Part shown: one piece after another, positions 31,865 through 40,123 of the stretch
Layout: every line of letters begins with the position of its first letter
Position numbering within the stretch: the stretch's first letter is position 1
Source: Micromonospora eburnea
Lineage (GTDB): Bacteria; Actinomycetota; Actinomycetes; Mycobacteriales; Micromonosporaceae
Direction of reading: 5' to 3'
DNA: 64,000 nt
NCBI RefSeq assembly: GCF_900090225.1
Contig: NZ_FMHY01000002.1
Coordinates: 7,104,146 to 7,168,145, forward strand
Program-made: the position numbers and the translations under genes
The notes under the pieces: model-generated
The model's input: only the letters and a program-made list of their open reading frames with translations
What the model was told of the DNA's origin: nothing
Database searches by the model: none

Positions 31865-33343
31865 ATGGGCAGAGACGTCGAGCAGGGCGCCTTCTCCCGG
31901 GAGGACCGGGTCCGCTATCGGCAGAAGGTACGGCGATGCCTGGACGTCTTCGCACTGATGCTGGACGACTTCGGCTTCGACGCCGACCGCCCGATGACCG
32001 GGCTGGAGATCGAGCTGAATCTGGTCGACTCCGCCGCCGAGCCGGCCATGCGTAACGAGAAGATCCTTGCCGACATCGCGGACCCGCTCTTCCAGACCGA
32101 GCTGGGCCAGTTCAACCTGGAGCTGAACACGCCGCCCCGGCTCATCGAGGGCACCGGCTTCGGCGACTACGAGCGGGACCTGCGCAACAGCCTCGCCCGC
32201 GCCGACGAGCGGGCGTCCCGGTCGGACGCGAAGCTGGTGCTGGTCGGCATCCTGCCCACCCTCACCGAGCGGCACCTGATCGCCGACAACCTTTCCACCG
32301 ACGAGCGCTACCGGGCGCTCAACGACCAGATCGTCGGTGCCCGGGGCGAGGATTTCGAACTGGACATCCGCGGTGTCGAGCGGTTGCAGACGCACAACGA
32401 CTCGATCGCCCCCGAGGCCGCCTGCACGAGTCTCCAGTTCCACCTCCAGGTCGCGCCGGACAGCTTCGCCGACTACTGGAACGCGTCCCAGGCCATCGCC
32501 GGCCCCCAGGTCGCGGTGGGCGCGAACTCGCCGTTCCTGTACGGCCGGCAGCTCTGGGCGGAGACCCGGATCGCCCTCTTCCAGCAGGCCACCGACACCC
32601 GTCCCGACGAGCTCAAGGCCCAGGGCGTACGCCCCCGGGTGTGGTTCGGAGAACGCTGGATCACCTCGATCTTCGACCTGTTCGAGGAGAACGTCCGCTA
32701 CTTCCCGCCACTGCTGCCGATCGTCGAGGACGAGGACCCGGTCGAGGTGCTGCACGCCGGTGGGGTGCCCGAGCTGGCCGAGCTGCGGCTGCACAACGGC
32801 ACGGTCTACCGCTGGAACCGGCCCGTCTACGACATCATGGACGGTCGCCCGCACCTGCGAGTGGAGAACCGGGTGCTGCCGGCCGGGCCGACGGTGGTCG
32901 ACATGCTGGCCAACGGTGCCTTCTACTTCGGGCTCGCCCGGGCCCTCGCCGAGGCGGACCGTCCCATCTGGAGCCAGCTCACCTTCAGCTCCGCCGAGGA
33001 GAACTTCCAAGCCGCCGCCCGGCGGGGCCTGGACGCCGTCATGTATTGGCCCCGGCTCGGCGAGGTGCCGGTGACCAAGCTCGTGCTCGACGTCCTCCTG
33101 CCCAAGGCCGCGCAGGGGCTGGACGGGTTCGGCGTCGCCCCGGCCGAGCGGGACCGCCTCCTCGGTGTCATCGAGCAGCGCTGTCGTACGGGCCGCAACG
33201 GCGCCGCCTGGCAGACCGAGATGGTGTGGGCGGCCGAGCGGCGCCGGGGCCTGGACCGGTGCGCCGCCCTGCACCACATGCTCCAGCGCTACGCGCAGCT
33301 CCAGGGCAGCAATGAGCCGGTGCACACCTGGCCGGTCGACTGA
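31865..33343 (+). CDS. glutamate-cysteine-ligase-family (carboxylate-amine ligase) protein, 492 aa
   Basis: The protein belongs to the ATP-dependent carboxylate-amine ligases of the GCS2 type. Visible motifs are MTGLEIELNLVD (ATP/glutamate-binding start), LGQFNLELNTPPRL, TSLQFHLQVAPDSFADYWNAS and RVENRVLPAGPTVVDMLANGAF. Length is larger than YbdK-type enzymes (about 370) and fits the actinobacterial GCS2-like group. ATG 31865 has GGGAGG directly upstream; the earlier in-frame GTG would add residues without homology. Mycothiol-producing actinomycetes do not usually need glutathione, so the actual product is uncertain. Possibly it makes ergothioneine-type or other gamma-glutamyl compounds. The gene stands alone, converging with the next one. 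Confidence 0.82.
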   Translation: MGRDVEQGAFSREDRVRYRQKVRRCLDVFALMLDDFGFDADRPMTGLEIELNLVDSAAEPAMRNEKILADIADPLFQTELGQFNLELNTPPRLIEGTGFGDYERDLRNSLARADERASRSDAKLVLVGILPTLTERHLIADNLSTDERYRALNDQIVGARGEDFELDIRGVERLQTHNDSIAPEAACTSLQFHLQVAPDSFADYWNASQAIAGPQVAVGANSPFLYGRQLWAETRIALFQQATDTRPDELKAQGVRPRVWFGERWITSIFDLFEENVRYFPPLLPIVEDEDPVEVLHAGGVPELAELRLHNGTVYRWNRPVYDIMDGRPHLRVENRVLPAGPTVVDMLANGAFYFGLARALAEADRPIWSQLTFSSAEENFQAAARRGLDAVMYWPRLGEVPVTKLVLDVLLPKAAQGLDGFGVAPAERDRLLGVIEQRCRTGRNGAAWQTEMVWAAERRRGLDRCAALHHMLQRYAQLQGSNEPVHTWPVD

Positions 33344-33367
33344 CCGTCGGCGGATGCCGCTTCCGGG

Positions 33368-34747
33368 TCAGCGACCGCGGCGACGCTTCGGCGCGGGCCC
33401 ACCGTCGCCCGGGTCACCGGTCGCGGCGGTGCCGGCCGGCGCGTCCGTCGCCGGGCCGCCGGTTGCCGGGCCGGTCGTCGCCGGGCCGGTCGTCGCCGGG
33501 CGGCTCGCCGTCCGGGCGTCCGTCGCCGGGCCGCCGGAGGGCGCCGTTGGCGTCCCGGCGTCATCGCTGGCGGCTGCCGGGGTGCTCGCCCCGCCGGACG
33601 AGCCCGAGGCGCGCCGGGGCGGGGTGGCCCGGCCCCGACGGGTGGTGGCGGGACCCGACGAGGAGGCTTCCTCCGGCCCCCGGGCCGCTTTTCCGTCCGG
33701 CGCTGCCGCCGCGGTCGGCCCGCCGGCCACTGCGGCGGCCGGCCCGCCGACCGTTGCCACCTCGACCGCGGGCTCTTCGTCGACGGCCGGCCGGTCGGCT
33801 CCGTCGGTGGCGAGGTCGTGCTCCCAGGTGCGCTGGCGGGGCAGGGGCAGCCCGGCGCGGACGGCGGCCCGCTGTTCGGCCCGCTGTGCCAGCGCGGCCA
33901 CCAGCACCGAGCCCCCGACCCCGGCGACCACCGCGTACGGGGCGAACAGCTGGGCCGACAGTTGCTCGGCTTCGATCGCCGCGAGCCTCGGCACCGCCAG
34001 CAGGTGGGCGAGCGCGACGAGGAGCGGTCCGGCCGCGCCGGAGGCCGCCGTACCGACCCGTTGCTCCGGCACCCGGGCGGTACGCCGGGCCGCCAGCGCG
34101 CCGATCACCAGAGCGGAGCCCAGCGCGAACAGTGCCCCGGGCCAGTAGAAGTAGTCCCGGATCCAGAAACTGTCGCGGTCCGCGCTGATCTGCCAGATGC
34201 CGAGCTGGGCGGTGGTCAGGCCGCGGCCGGAGAGCACCCCGTCGACCACCGACACCACCGCGAGCAGCCAGAGCCAGCCGGTGGTGGCGACGAGGTTGGT
34301 GGCGACCGCCCGGATGTGCAGCGCCCACATGGCCAGGAGCAGCCCGATCAGCAGCCCGATGGCGGCGTACCCGGCGGCGACGGCCTGCGGCGCGGACGTG
34401 TCCGGCACCCGTGCCGCGCGGGCCGGCACCGCGACCAGCAGCACAGTGATCAGCGCGCCGACCGTGGCCCCGGCCGCCAGGCCGAGCTTCCGCAGCGGGC
34501 CACCCGGCTCCTGGCCGTCCCCACCCCGCAGCCGGTGGGCGCAGATCGCACCGGCGACCACCGAGGTGGCGGAGATCCAGGTCGCCCAGGCGAGGCTCGC
34601 CACCCAGGCCGCTTCGGCCCGGACGGCACCGGCCGGCGTCCAGTTGATGATGCCCAGTCCGTAGCCGAAGCCGAGCTGCGCGGCCCCCGTACCGGCGGCG
34701 ACACCGAGCGCGGCGGTGATCGATGCTCCCCAGCCCCGTCTGGCCAT
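33368..34747 (-). CDS. multi-pass membrane protein with a long low-complexity tail, 459 aa
   Basis: About 300 N-terminal residues contain seven or eight hydrophobic segments (VASLAWATWISATSVVAGAI, AAGATVGALITVLLVAVPA, AAIGLLIGLLLAMWALHI, WLWLLAVVSVVDGVL, FYWPGALFALGSALVIGALA). The final 130-150 residues are Ala/Pro/Gly/Thr-rich, with repeated ATTGPAT and GGPAT units and a basic end (PKRRRGR). No enzymatic motif is recognised. ATG 34747 (MARRGWGAS) starts it. It diverges from two PASTA-protein genes and converges with the ligase gene, with 24 bases between stops. The family appears conserved in Micromonosporaceae, but the function is unknown. Confidence 0.75.
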   Translation of the reverse strand: MARRGWGASITAALGVAAGTGAAQLGFGYGLGIINWTPAGAVRAEAAWVASLAWATWISATSVVAGAICAHRLRGGDGQEPGGPLRKLGLAAGATVGALITVLLVAVPARAARVPDTSAPQAVAAGYAAIGLLIGLLLAMWALHIRAVATNLVATTGWLWLLAVVSVVDGVLSGRGLTTAQLGIWQISADRDSFWIRDYFYWPGALFALGSALVIGALAARRTARVPEQRVGTAASGAAGPLLVALAHLLAVPRLAAIEAEQLSAQLFAPYAVVAGVGGSVLVAALAQRAEQRAAVRAGLPLPRQRTWEHDLATDGADRPAVDEEPAVEVATVGGPAAAVAGGPTAAAAPDGKAARGPEEASSSGPATTRRGRATPPRRASGSSGGASTPAAASDDAGTPTAPSGGPATDARTASRPATTGPATTGPATGGPATDAPAGTAATGDPGDGGPAPKRRRGR

Positions 34748-34861
34748 GCCGGGGAGCGTAGCGTCCCAGGGTCGGTGCGGCGAGTCGGACGAGAGCGATC
34801 GACCGCGCGACAGGCTGGGCGGCGCCGGATACGGTCGCCGGTGGATGAGGCGGTGGACGCG

Positions 34862-35542
34862 ATGACGGACGACGGGTACCCGGACCCCGGGACGGGCGCC
34901 GAACAGGGGCCGAACCGGACGAGACTGATTCTCGGTGGCGGCCTCGCGGTGGTCCTGTTGGCGGTGATCGGGGCGAGCGGCGGCTGGATCCTCGCCGGAG
35001 AGGCGGAGCCGATCACGCCGCCGGCGTCCGGCGTAACCACCCCGACGCCGTCGGGCGACGCCACGCCGAAGGTGTCGGCCAGCCCGCCGCAGCAGCGTCC
35101 GACCGCCGTACGGACGACCACCGCCGGTGGACTGACCGTGCCCGAGCTGGTGGGCACCGACTTCGTGCGGGCCCGACAGGAGTTGCGGGACCGCAAGCTC
35201 GGCTGGCGGCTCGTCTTCGGCACCGGCTCGGGCCGGGGCGTCGAGCGCACCTCTCCCGAGCCCGGTACGCCGGTACGCCGCGGCATCACGGTCACCCTCT
35301 GGGTCGCCGGCCCGGCGCCGGCCCTCCCCGTACCGGACCTGGTCGCCCAGGAGTGCGGCGACGCCGCCGACGACCTGGTCGAGGCGGGCTTCTACCCGAG
35401 CTACCGAACCCTGCGCCGCGGCCCGGTCACCGCCCAGGAACCAGAGCCCGGCGCGACCGCCCACTGGAACGACAAGGTCACCCTGACCTGCGGCGACGAG
35501 CCGCCCACGGATCCGGAGGCCAGCCCGCCCGTGACGCCGTGA
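34862..35542 (+). CDS. membrane-anchored PASTA-domain protein, 226 aa
   Basis: A short acidic cytoplasmic N-terminus is followed by one membrane helix (LILGGGLAVVLLAVIGASGGWILAG, about residues 22-46) and a Thr/Pro linker. Two PASTA domains follow: VPELVGTDFVRARQELRDRKLGWRL and VPDLVAQECGDAADDLVEAGFYPSY. PASTA domains bind muropeptide or beta-lactam-like ligands. Here there is no kinase or transpeptidase, so it resembles a bare extracellular sensor. ATG 34862 is used; GTG 34841 is possible. A second PASTA protein follows 101 bases later on the same strand. Confidence 0.8.
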   Translation: MTDDGYPDPGTGAEQGPNRTRLILGGGLAVVLLAVIGASGGWILAGEAEPITPPASGVTTPTPSGDATPKVSASPPQQRPTAVRTTTAGGLTVPELVGTDFVRARQELRDRKLGWRLVFGTGSGRGVERTSPEPGTPVRRGITVTLWVAGPAPALPVPDLVAQECGDAADDLVEAGFYPSYRTLRRGPVTAQEPEPGATAHWNDKVTLTCGDEPPTDPEASPPVTP

Positions 35543-35643
35543 CCGGTGGCTCGCCGCGCTGATGCCTGCCGATGGCCTCCCCGGACCGCTACCGTGGACG
35601 GTCGAGGGCCAGGGTGCCCGCCCCGGTGGGGAGAGGACGTGCC

Positions 35644-36459
35644 ATGAGCGACGACCGCCAGGAGCCACCCGCCGGAGATGCCGACGCCACCCGGCCGCTG
35701 CCGCCCCACGCGCCGAGCGGCGGTGACGCGGACGCGAGCAGGGTGGCCGGCCGTGCGGCCGACCCCGACGCGACCCGGGCCATGCCGACCCCCGGTGGCC
35801 CGACCGGCCGGAAACCGGCGGACGCCACCCGTTCACTGCCTCGCGATGGCGGGGACGTCACCGGCCGGCAGGCCGTCCCGGCAGCCTGGTCGGGTCGGGC
35901 CGGGGTGCCGCCGCCGCGGCCGGCCGGCTATGCCGAGCCGGGCACCGAGTGGTACGCCGAGGAACAGACCGATCGTCGCTGGTGGATGCCGATAGTGCTC
36001 GGGATCCTCGCGCTGGTGCTGGTCGCGTTGATTGGGCTGGGGGTCTGGCTGTCGCTGCGGGCGACGGAGCGGGACGCCGGGCCGGTTTCCTCCGCCTCGG
36101 CCGTGCCGAGCACCGCCCCGGCGACCAGCGTCGCGCCGTCCACCACCGCGCCGAGCGCCTCGCCGGCGACCACTCCAGCAAGCACCCCGCCCACGACGGC
36201 CACCCAGGTGCCGATGCCGCCGCTGGTGGGGGTGCCGGCAGCCGCCGCCCGGGCGGCCCTCGACCGGCTGGACGTGCCCTACCGCGTGGAGGGGCGGATA
36301 TCCGACCAGCCGGCCGGTACGGTGATCGAGACCGACCCGGCCGCTGGCGAGCTGGTCGTCCCGGGGCAGGTGGTCAGGATCGTGGTGGCCGAGGCCGGTA
36401 CGCCGACGATCGGCGCGAGCACGATGACGCCCGGCCCGACGGTCACGCCGACTCCCTGA
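35644..36459 (+). CDS. membrane-anchored PASTA-domain protein with acidic N-terminus, 271 aa
   Basis: About 110 cytoplasmic residues carry repeated DADATRPLP / DPDATRAMP / PADATRSLP units, a threonine pattern that could be phosphorylated. Then come WWMPIVLGILALVLVALIGLGVWL (one membrane helix), a Ser/Thr/Pro linker and one PASTA domain (PMPPLVGVPAAAARAALDRLDVPYRV). ATG 35644 has GGGGAGAGG upstream. The three DAT-R/P repeats look like possible substrates of the PknA/PknB kinases encoded 15 kb away; this is speculation. Its stop faces that of the next gene with three bases between. Confidence 0.75.
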   Translation: MSDDRQEPPAGDADATRPLPPHAPSGGDADASRVAGRAADPDATRAMPTPGGPTGRKPADATRSLPRDGGDVTGRQAVPAAWSGRAGVPPPRPAGYAEPGTEWYAEEQTDRRWWMPIVLGILALVLVALIGLGVWLSLRATERDAGPVSSASAVPSTAPATSVAPSTTAPSASPATTPASTPPTTATQVPMPPLVGVPAAAARAALDRLDVPYRVEGRISDQPAGTVIETDPAAGELVVPGQVVRIVVAEAGTPTIGASTMTPGPTVTPTP

Positions 36460-36462
36460 CCG

Positions 36463-36900
36463 TCACCACTGGCGGCGTCTGGTGCCGACCAGCCCCAGCC
36501 CGGCCAGCGAGATGGCGAGGCCGAGCAGCCCGGAGTAGAACAGTGAAAGACTGATGTTCGTGGTGTCCCGTACGCCGTCGGCGCCGGCCAGCGCTTCCTC
36601 TCCGGCGCCCCCGCCGGCCTGGCCGGGGGTGGGCGGCGCGTTCACCTCGTTGCCGAGGGCGGCGTCCGGCGTATCGGCCCAGCCGGGTTCCTCCTCCGGG
36701 TCGCTGTCCGGCCCGGGGCCCTTGCCGGCCACGGTGATCTCGGGAGCCGGTACCGGCTCGGTCAACTGCTCGGTGGCGGAGAGGGCCGGGTGACGGACCA
36801 CGAGCGCGAGTGCGGTCGCGGCGCCGAGGAGTGCGAGGAGCCCGAAGGCGTAGCCGACAGGGGACCGGTGGTGCCGCCGCGCGGCGGGCAGATTGACCAT
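36463..36900 (-). CDS. two-helix membrane protein, 145 aa
   Basis: Two hydrophobic segments flank a long acidic, Pro/Gly-rich middle: GYAFGLLALLGAATALALVV near the N-terminus, and LFYSGLLGLAISLAGLGLVG near the C-terminus before RRRQW. The central loop (about 75 residues, EEEPGWADTP) probably lies outside the cell. The pattern of C-terminal helix plus basic tail resembles surface-anchored proteins but lacks an LPxTG motif. ATG 36900 is used, with a GGGAT-like site upstream; ATG 36906 is equally possible. The function is unknown. Confidence 0.6.
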   Translation of the reverse strand: MVNLPAARRHHRSPVGYAFGLLALLGAATALALVVRHPALSATEQLTEPVPAPEITVAGKGPGPDSDPEEEPGWADTPDAALGNEVNAPPTPGQAGGGAGEEALAGADGVRDTTNISLSLFYSGLLGLAISLAGLGLVGTRRRQW

Positions 36901-37006
36901 GACCATCCCAGGTTCAGGGTCCGGGACGCGCGGGGTGGTGACTTTGCCGGGGTGGGCGTACCGATTCTATGGCGGCGGCCCGCTCCCCGGCCGGTCAATC
37001 GCGGGG

Positions 37007-37291
37007 TCAGCCCACCCGGACCGGGGTCCGGACGACCGGACGCCGGGCCCGGACGGTGTGCTGACGCGGTGCCGGGGCGGTCTGTAGCTGTTGCAGCCCC
37101 GCCTGCTGTACGAAGATCGACCGCCGGCTGACCGCGTCCCCCGCCGCGTTCAACTCGTAGCCGTCGAGCCAGAGCCAACCGTCGTAGGTCGGCCAGTCGA
37201 TCACCCGGATCACCCGGAACGTGATCGGTCGAAGGAACTGGACACTCGCCGCGCGAGTCACGTGCAGTACGTCACCGGAGCGGGGATGCAC
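37007..37291 (-). CDS. conserved hypothetical protein, 94 aa
   Basis: The protein begins with a beta-strand-like segment (LHVTRAASVQFLRPITFRVIRVID) and contains a Trp/Tyr-rich turn (WPTYDGWLWLDGYELNAAGDAV). It ends in a basic, disordered tail (RARRPVVRTPVRVG). No domain is recognised, but the composition is clearly protein-like. GTG 37291 has AGGAG close upstream. Proteins with this WPTYDGWLWLDGYELN segment seem to be conserved near XRE-DUF397 loci in related actinomycetes (from general familiarity, not a search). The function is unknown. Confidence 0.6.
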   Translation of the reverse strand: MHPRSGDVLHVTRAASVQFLRPITFRVIRVIDWPTYDGWLWLDGYELNAAGDAVSRRSIFVQQAGLQQLQTAPAPRQHTVRARRPVVRTPVRVG

Positions 37292-37648
37292 ATGGGCTCC
37301 TGGAAAGGGTCGGCCGGCGGGCGTGCCGGCGAAGGCTGATCGGGGGACAGGTCGGCCCGGTGACGGGGTCGCGCCTCCTGGGCCGGCTGATCAGGTTGTT
37401 CGGTGGTGGTCGGGCCGTATCCGCTGTCGCGGATCGTCACCCGACCAACACCCGGCTGCTCCCGGTTACCGCTCCCGTCGCCGCAGCCACGCTGGCGTGC
37501 AGCGGCGAGGTCATCGCCCCGGGGCAGGTCGCGGGGCGTGGGACGGCTCCCCTCCCGCCGTCCCACGGCCCGTGGGTCACCACGTCGAGAGATCATGCGG
37601 AGACGGTGAGTAACCCATGCCATACCGACAGACTGCACCAGGGACGTG
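37292..37648. other. 357-bp region without a supported gene
   Basis: Several short frames exist on both strands, but their Arg/Pro/Ser-rich composition is that of high-GC shadow frames. The region must hold the promoter of the minus-strand gene ending at 37007. It may also be part of the leader of the small gene at 37697. Confidence 0.5.
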
Positions 37649-37669
37649 CGACATGCAAGTTGCATGTCG
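37649..37669. promoter_or_regulatory. 21-bp perfect palindrome upstream of the XRE-DUF397 locus
   Basis: The arms CGACATGCAA and TTGCATGTCG are separated by a single G. The site lies 28 bases before GTG 37697 and is A/T-richer than its surroundings. It is a likely operator, possibly for the XRE protein encoded downstream; this is inferred. Confidence 0.65.
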
Positions 37670-37696
37670 ACTTTTGCCGATACGTGAGTGGGACAC

Positions 37697-37864
37697 GTGA
37701 ACGAGACGCTTGAAGCGTTCGGTGCCGGGACGGCACACTGGACGCCGGTTTCGCCCGCCGCGGCCGGTCGACCACCGGCACCACCCCTGCCGCGAACGAT
37801 CGCCCGCCATAAGCCGGTCGCGCCCCCGGCGGGTGTGGAACCGGGCGCGGTCGACCGGAGGTAG
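37697..37864 (+). CDS. small Pro/Ala-rich protein, 55 aa (tentative)
   Basis: GTG 37697 opens a frame beginning VNETLEAFGAGTAHWTPVSP and ending at TAG 37862-37864. The first 20 residues are acidic and well composed; the rest is Pro/Arg-rich. The frame is directly downstream of the 21-bp palindrome and 54 bases before the XRE gene on the same strand, as expected for a small regulated member of such loci. No clear ribosome-binding site is visible. Short frames are common by chance at this GC, so the call is tentative. Confidence 0.4.
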   Translation: MNETLEAFGAGTAHWTPVSPAAAGRPPAPPLPRTIARHKPVAPPAGVEPGAVDRR

Positions 37865-37918
37865 TCGGGTGAGCGCGAGGAGCCGTCATCCCCGTCCAGC
37901 AACCCGCGGAGCGGCGTC

Positions 37919-38800
37919 GTGAGCGTGCGACGCAGCCCCACCATCCGGCGTCGGCGACTGGGGGCGGAACTCCGCCGCCAGCGGGAGAACGCCGGCATCA
38001 CCATCGAGGCCGTGGCGGAGCAGTTGGAATGCTCGGCCTCGAAGATCTCCCGCATCGAGACCGGTCACACCACCGCCACCCCACGGGACGTGCGGGACAT
38101 GCTCCGCATCTACGGGGTGGTGGGCGCCGAGAGCGACGAGCTGGTGCAGATTGCCCGTGAGGCCCGGCAGAAGGGCTGGTGGCATCCGTACAGCACGGTG
38201 CTGGTCGGGGCGTACGTGGGGCTGGAGGCGGCGGCCAGCTCGATCCGGGCGTATGAGCAGCAGGTCGTGCCGGGCCTGCTGGAGACCGAGGAGTACGCGA
38301 GCGCAATGATCCGGGCCGCTCGGCCGGACTTCAGTGCGGAACAGGTCGCACAACGTGTCCGTGTCCGTCTGGGCCGTCAGTCGTTGCTGACTCAGGACGA
38401 TCCGGTCGATCTGTGGGTGGTGCTCGATGAGGCGGTGTTGAGTCGGCCGGTTGGCGGCGACGTGGTGATGCGTGGCCAGCTCAAGCGGCTGGTGGAGGTG
38501 GCCGAACTGCCGAACGTGACGTTGCAGGTCCTGCCCTTCGAGGTGGGCGCGCACGCTGGCATGGACGGGACCTTCACGATCCTCAGCTTTCCCGAACCGA
38601 GTGATCCCGATGTCGTGTACGCGGAGAACGCCACGGGTGGGCTTTTCCTCGAGAAGAGCGACGAACTGCAGAAGTACAGCTTCATCTTCGATCACATTCG
38701 AGCGGCGGCCACACGCCCGGAGGAATCCATCGCTCACATCGCAAAACTGGCAGAGGAGCCGTTGTGGAAATGGCGACCAAGAAGTTCCCCGTGGACCTGA
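37919..38800 (+). CDS. XRE-family regulator with DUF5753 domain, 293 aa
   Basis: The N-terminal helix-turn-helix (about residues 14-70) reads RLGAELRRQRENAGITIEAVAEQLECSASKISRIETGH. The C-terminal DUF5753 domain covers about 95-280 (YEQQVVPGLLETEEYASAMI, LDEAVLSRPVGGDVVMRGQL, LPFEVGAHAGMDGTFTIL). This is the WhiJ-like regulator type of sporulating actinomycetes, which is nearly always encoded with a DUF397 protein, as here (37-bp overlap). GTG 37919 is the start. These pairs are thought to regulate development or act as regulator-antagonist systems; the target is unknown. Confidence 0.9.
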   Translation: MSVRRSPTIRRRRLGAELRRQRENAGITIEAVAEQLECSASKISRIETGHTTATPRDVRDMLRIYGVVGAESDELVQIAREARQKGWWHPYSTVLVGAYVGLEAAASSIRAYEQQVVPGLLETEEYASAMIRAARPDFSAEQVAQRVRVRLGRQSLLTQDDPVDLWVVLDEAVLSRPVGGDVVMRGQLKRLVEVAELPNVTLQVLPFEVGAHAGMDGTFTILSFPEPSDPDVVYAENATGGLFLEKSDELQKYSFIFDHIRAAATRPEESIAHIAKLAEEPLWKWRPRSSPWT

Positions 38801-38991
38801 CGCAGGCGACCTGGTTCAAGAGCTCGAAGAGCGGGCCGAACTGTGACAACTGCGTGGAGGTCGCGTACGTGACCGGGGCGGTCGGCGTCCGGGATTCAAA
38901 GGACAAGACGGGCCCGGCCCTGGTCTTCGCCCCGGGTGACTGGCACGCTTTCGTCGCCGGTGCCAGGGACGGAGCCTTCGCCCGGGACTGA
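38764..38991 (+). CDS. DUF397 protein (partner of the XRE regulator), 75 aa
   Basis: The DUF397 signature is complete: ATWFKSSKSGPNCDNCVEVAYVTGAVGVRDSKDKTGPALVFAPGDWHAFVAGARDG. The paired cysteines NCDNCVEV and the W-x-x-F end are typical. GTG 38764 is preferred, because GAGGAG lies five bases upstream; ATG 38770 is possible. The gene overlaps the XRE gene by 37 bases in another frame. The DUF397/XRE pairs belong to the BldB/WhiJ-type systems of actinomycetes, in which the small protein is believed to modulate the DNA-binding partner. A strong terminator follows. Confidence 0.9.
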   Translation: MEMATKKFPVDLTQATWFKSSKSGPNCDNCVEVAYVTGAVGVRDSKDKTGPALVFAPGDWHAFVAGARDGAFARD

Positions 38992-39015
38992 TCCGGCAAC
39001 CCGGAACGATGAACG

Positions 39016-39049
39016 TGGTCCCGTCCGGCAAAGTGGCCGGGCGGGACCA
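39016..39049 (+). terminator. hairpin terminator after the XRE-DUF397 pair
   Basis: TGGTCCCGTCCGGC (39016-39029) pairs with GCCGGGCGGGACCA (39036-39049) with one wobble, around a six-base loop, and TTTCG follows. It lies 25 bases after the DUF397 stop. Confidence 0.85.
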
Positions 39050-39151
39050 TTTCGTGTGCCCCGGCCGGGTCGGTCGGGCCCACCCGTCGCCACTTCCGTT
39101 CCGCCTCGTTGAACCGCACGGATCGGCAACCGAACGAGGCAGGCGAGACGG

Positions 39152-39553
39152 ATGACGACGATCGGTTCAGAGAATCTCACCAACGGCCCGGGCAAGCCTG
39201 AGCGGTTCGGCGGCAAGTACCGCGGGGCGCGCCGGGACACGGTCCTCACCGAGGTGGGTTCCGCCGACGCCGAGGTCGGCGGCCGGGACGGCACCGCCCC
39301 GGAGCAGGCATCCCCGCCGCTCACCCTGCCGTCCCTGGATCCCAATCCGCTCACCGAGCCGTCGTTCCCGCCGAGCGCCTGGCAGCTGGAGCAGAACGAT
39401 TCCCTGGTGGACCACCCGCTGCTGCGTGGCCTGCTGATGGAGTTGCCGCCGAAGGGCAGCGTGCCGCCGCCCGGTTGGCTGGACCGCTGGTTCGAGGCGA
39501 CCCGGGCGATCCTCGAACTGCTATACGTGCAGGGAGCCGGCCGGTCGCGATGA
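39152..39553 (+). CDS. hypothetical protein, 133 aa
   Basis: The first 75 residues are polar and Gly/Pro-rich (probably disordered). The last 55 form a more ordered segment (WQLEQNDSLVDHPLLRGLLMELPPKGSVPPPGWLDRWFEATRAILELLYVQ). ATG 39152 follows a GAGGCAGGCGAG tract. The 3' end overlaps the converging membrane-protein gene by 33 bases. No domain is recognised. The ordered WLDRWFEATRAILELLY motif suggests a short amphipathic interaction helix. It is probably a lineage-specific gene. Confidence 0.55.
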   Translation: MTTIGSENLTNGPGKPERFGGKYRGARRDTVLTEVGSADAEVGGRDGTAPEQASPPLTLPSLDPNPLTEPSFPPSAWQLEQNDSLVDHPLLRGLLMELPPKGSVPPPGWLDRWFEATRAILELLYVQGAGRSR

Positions 39554-40123
39554 CCCGGTGGCCGCCGGCGAGATGGCGCGCTCGGCGAGCCGGTTGTGCC
39601 GCAGCGCGTGGCGTACCCCGATCGCGGTGACGCCGAGCACGCCGACGGTGCTGGCCGGCCCGGTCACGGCCGGTGCCGCGAGCAGGTCGACGCCGGCCGC
39701 CGAGGCCACCGCCGGCAGGACGGCGAGTGCGGTCACCTGGATCGGCAGCCCGATCAGCGGGTGCGCCGCGGCGGCCCGTAACCCGTGTGGTGCCGGAGTG
39801 TCCGGCGCGTTGGCGAAGACGCCCGCGCCGGCCCGCAGGCGCCGTACCCGCCGGACCGTGCAGACCGCGACGGCCAGCGCCGGGCCGGCCGCGAGGGCGA
39901 GCCCGGCGGCGGCCCGGTCGGCCACCGTTCGCCCGGCACTCTCCAGGCCTAGGACCAGGACGGTTGCCGTCAGGGCGAGGCCGGTCAGGGTCAGCGCGGA
40001 CAACCATCCGGTACGCCGACGCAGCGCGCGGGCGCGATCCAGCCGGGGCAGTCCGTCCGCCACGACGCCGGCGGCTGCCCACACGGCGGCGACGGGGAGC
40101 AGTACGGTGAGCTGGTCGGCCAT
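39521..40123 (-). CDS. membrane protein of unknown function, 200 aa
   Basis: Five or six hydrophobic segments are visible: QLTVLLPVAAVWAAAGVVADG, WLSALTLTGLALTATVLVLG, AAGLALAAGPALAVAVCTV, LIGLPIQVTALAVLPAVASA and TVGVLGVTAIGVRHAL. The start ATG 40123 (MADQLTVLLP) is chosen; a longer frame to 40207 adds Arg-rich shadow residues. The gene converges with and overlaps the hypothetical gene at 39152 by 33 bases. Its promoter must lie in the 215-bp space before the subtilisin gene. No function can be proposed. Confidence 0.65.
   Translation of the reverse strand: MADQLTVLLPVAAVWAAAGVVADGLPRLDRARALRRRTGWLSALTLTGLALTATVLVLGLESAGRTVADRAAAGLALAAGPALAVAVCTVRRVRRLRAGAGVFANAPDTPAPHGLRAAAAHPLIGLPIQVTALAVLPAVASAAGVDLLAAPAVTGPASTVGVLGVTAIGVRHALRHNRLAERAISPAATGSSRPAGSLHV

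Noticed and set aside
37258..38055. A 265-codon minus-strand frame across the XRE upstream region
   Set aside because: It overlaps the HTH coding region in antisense, has shadow composition and lacks a ribosome-binding site.
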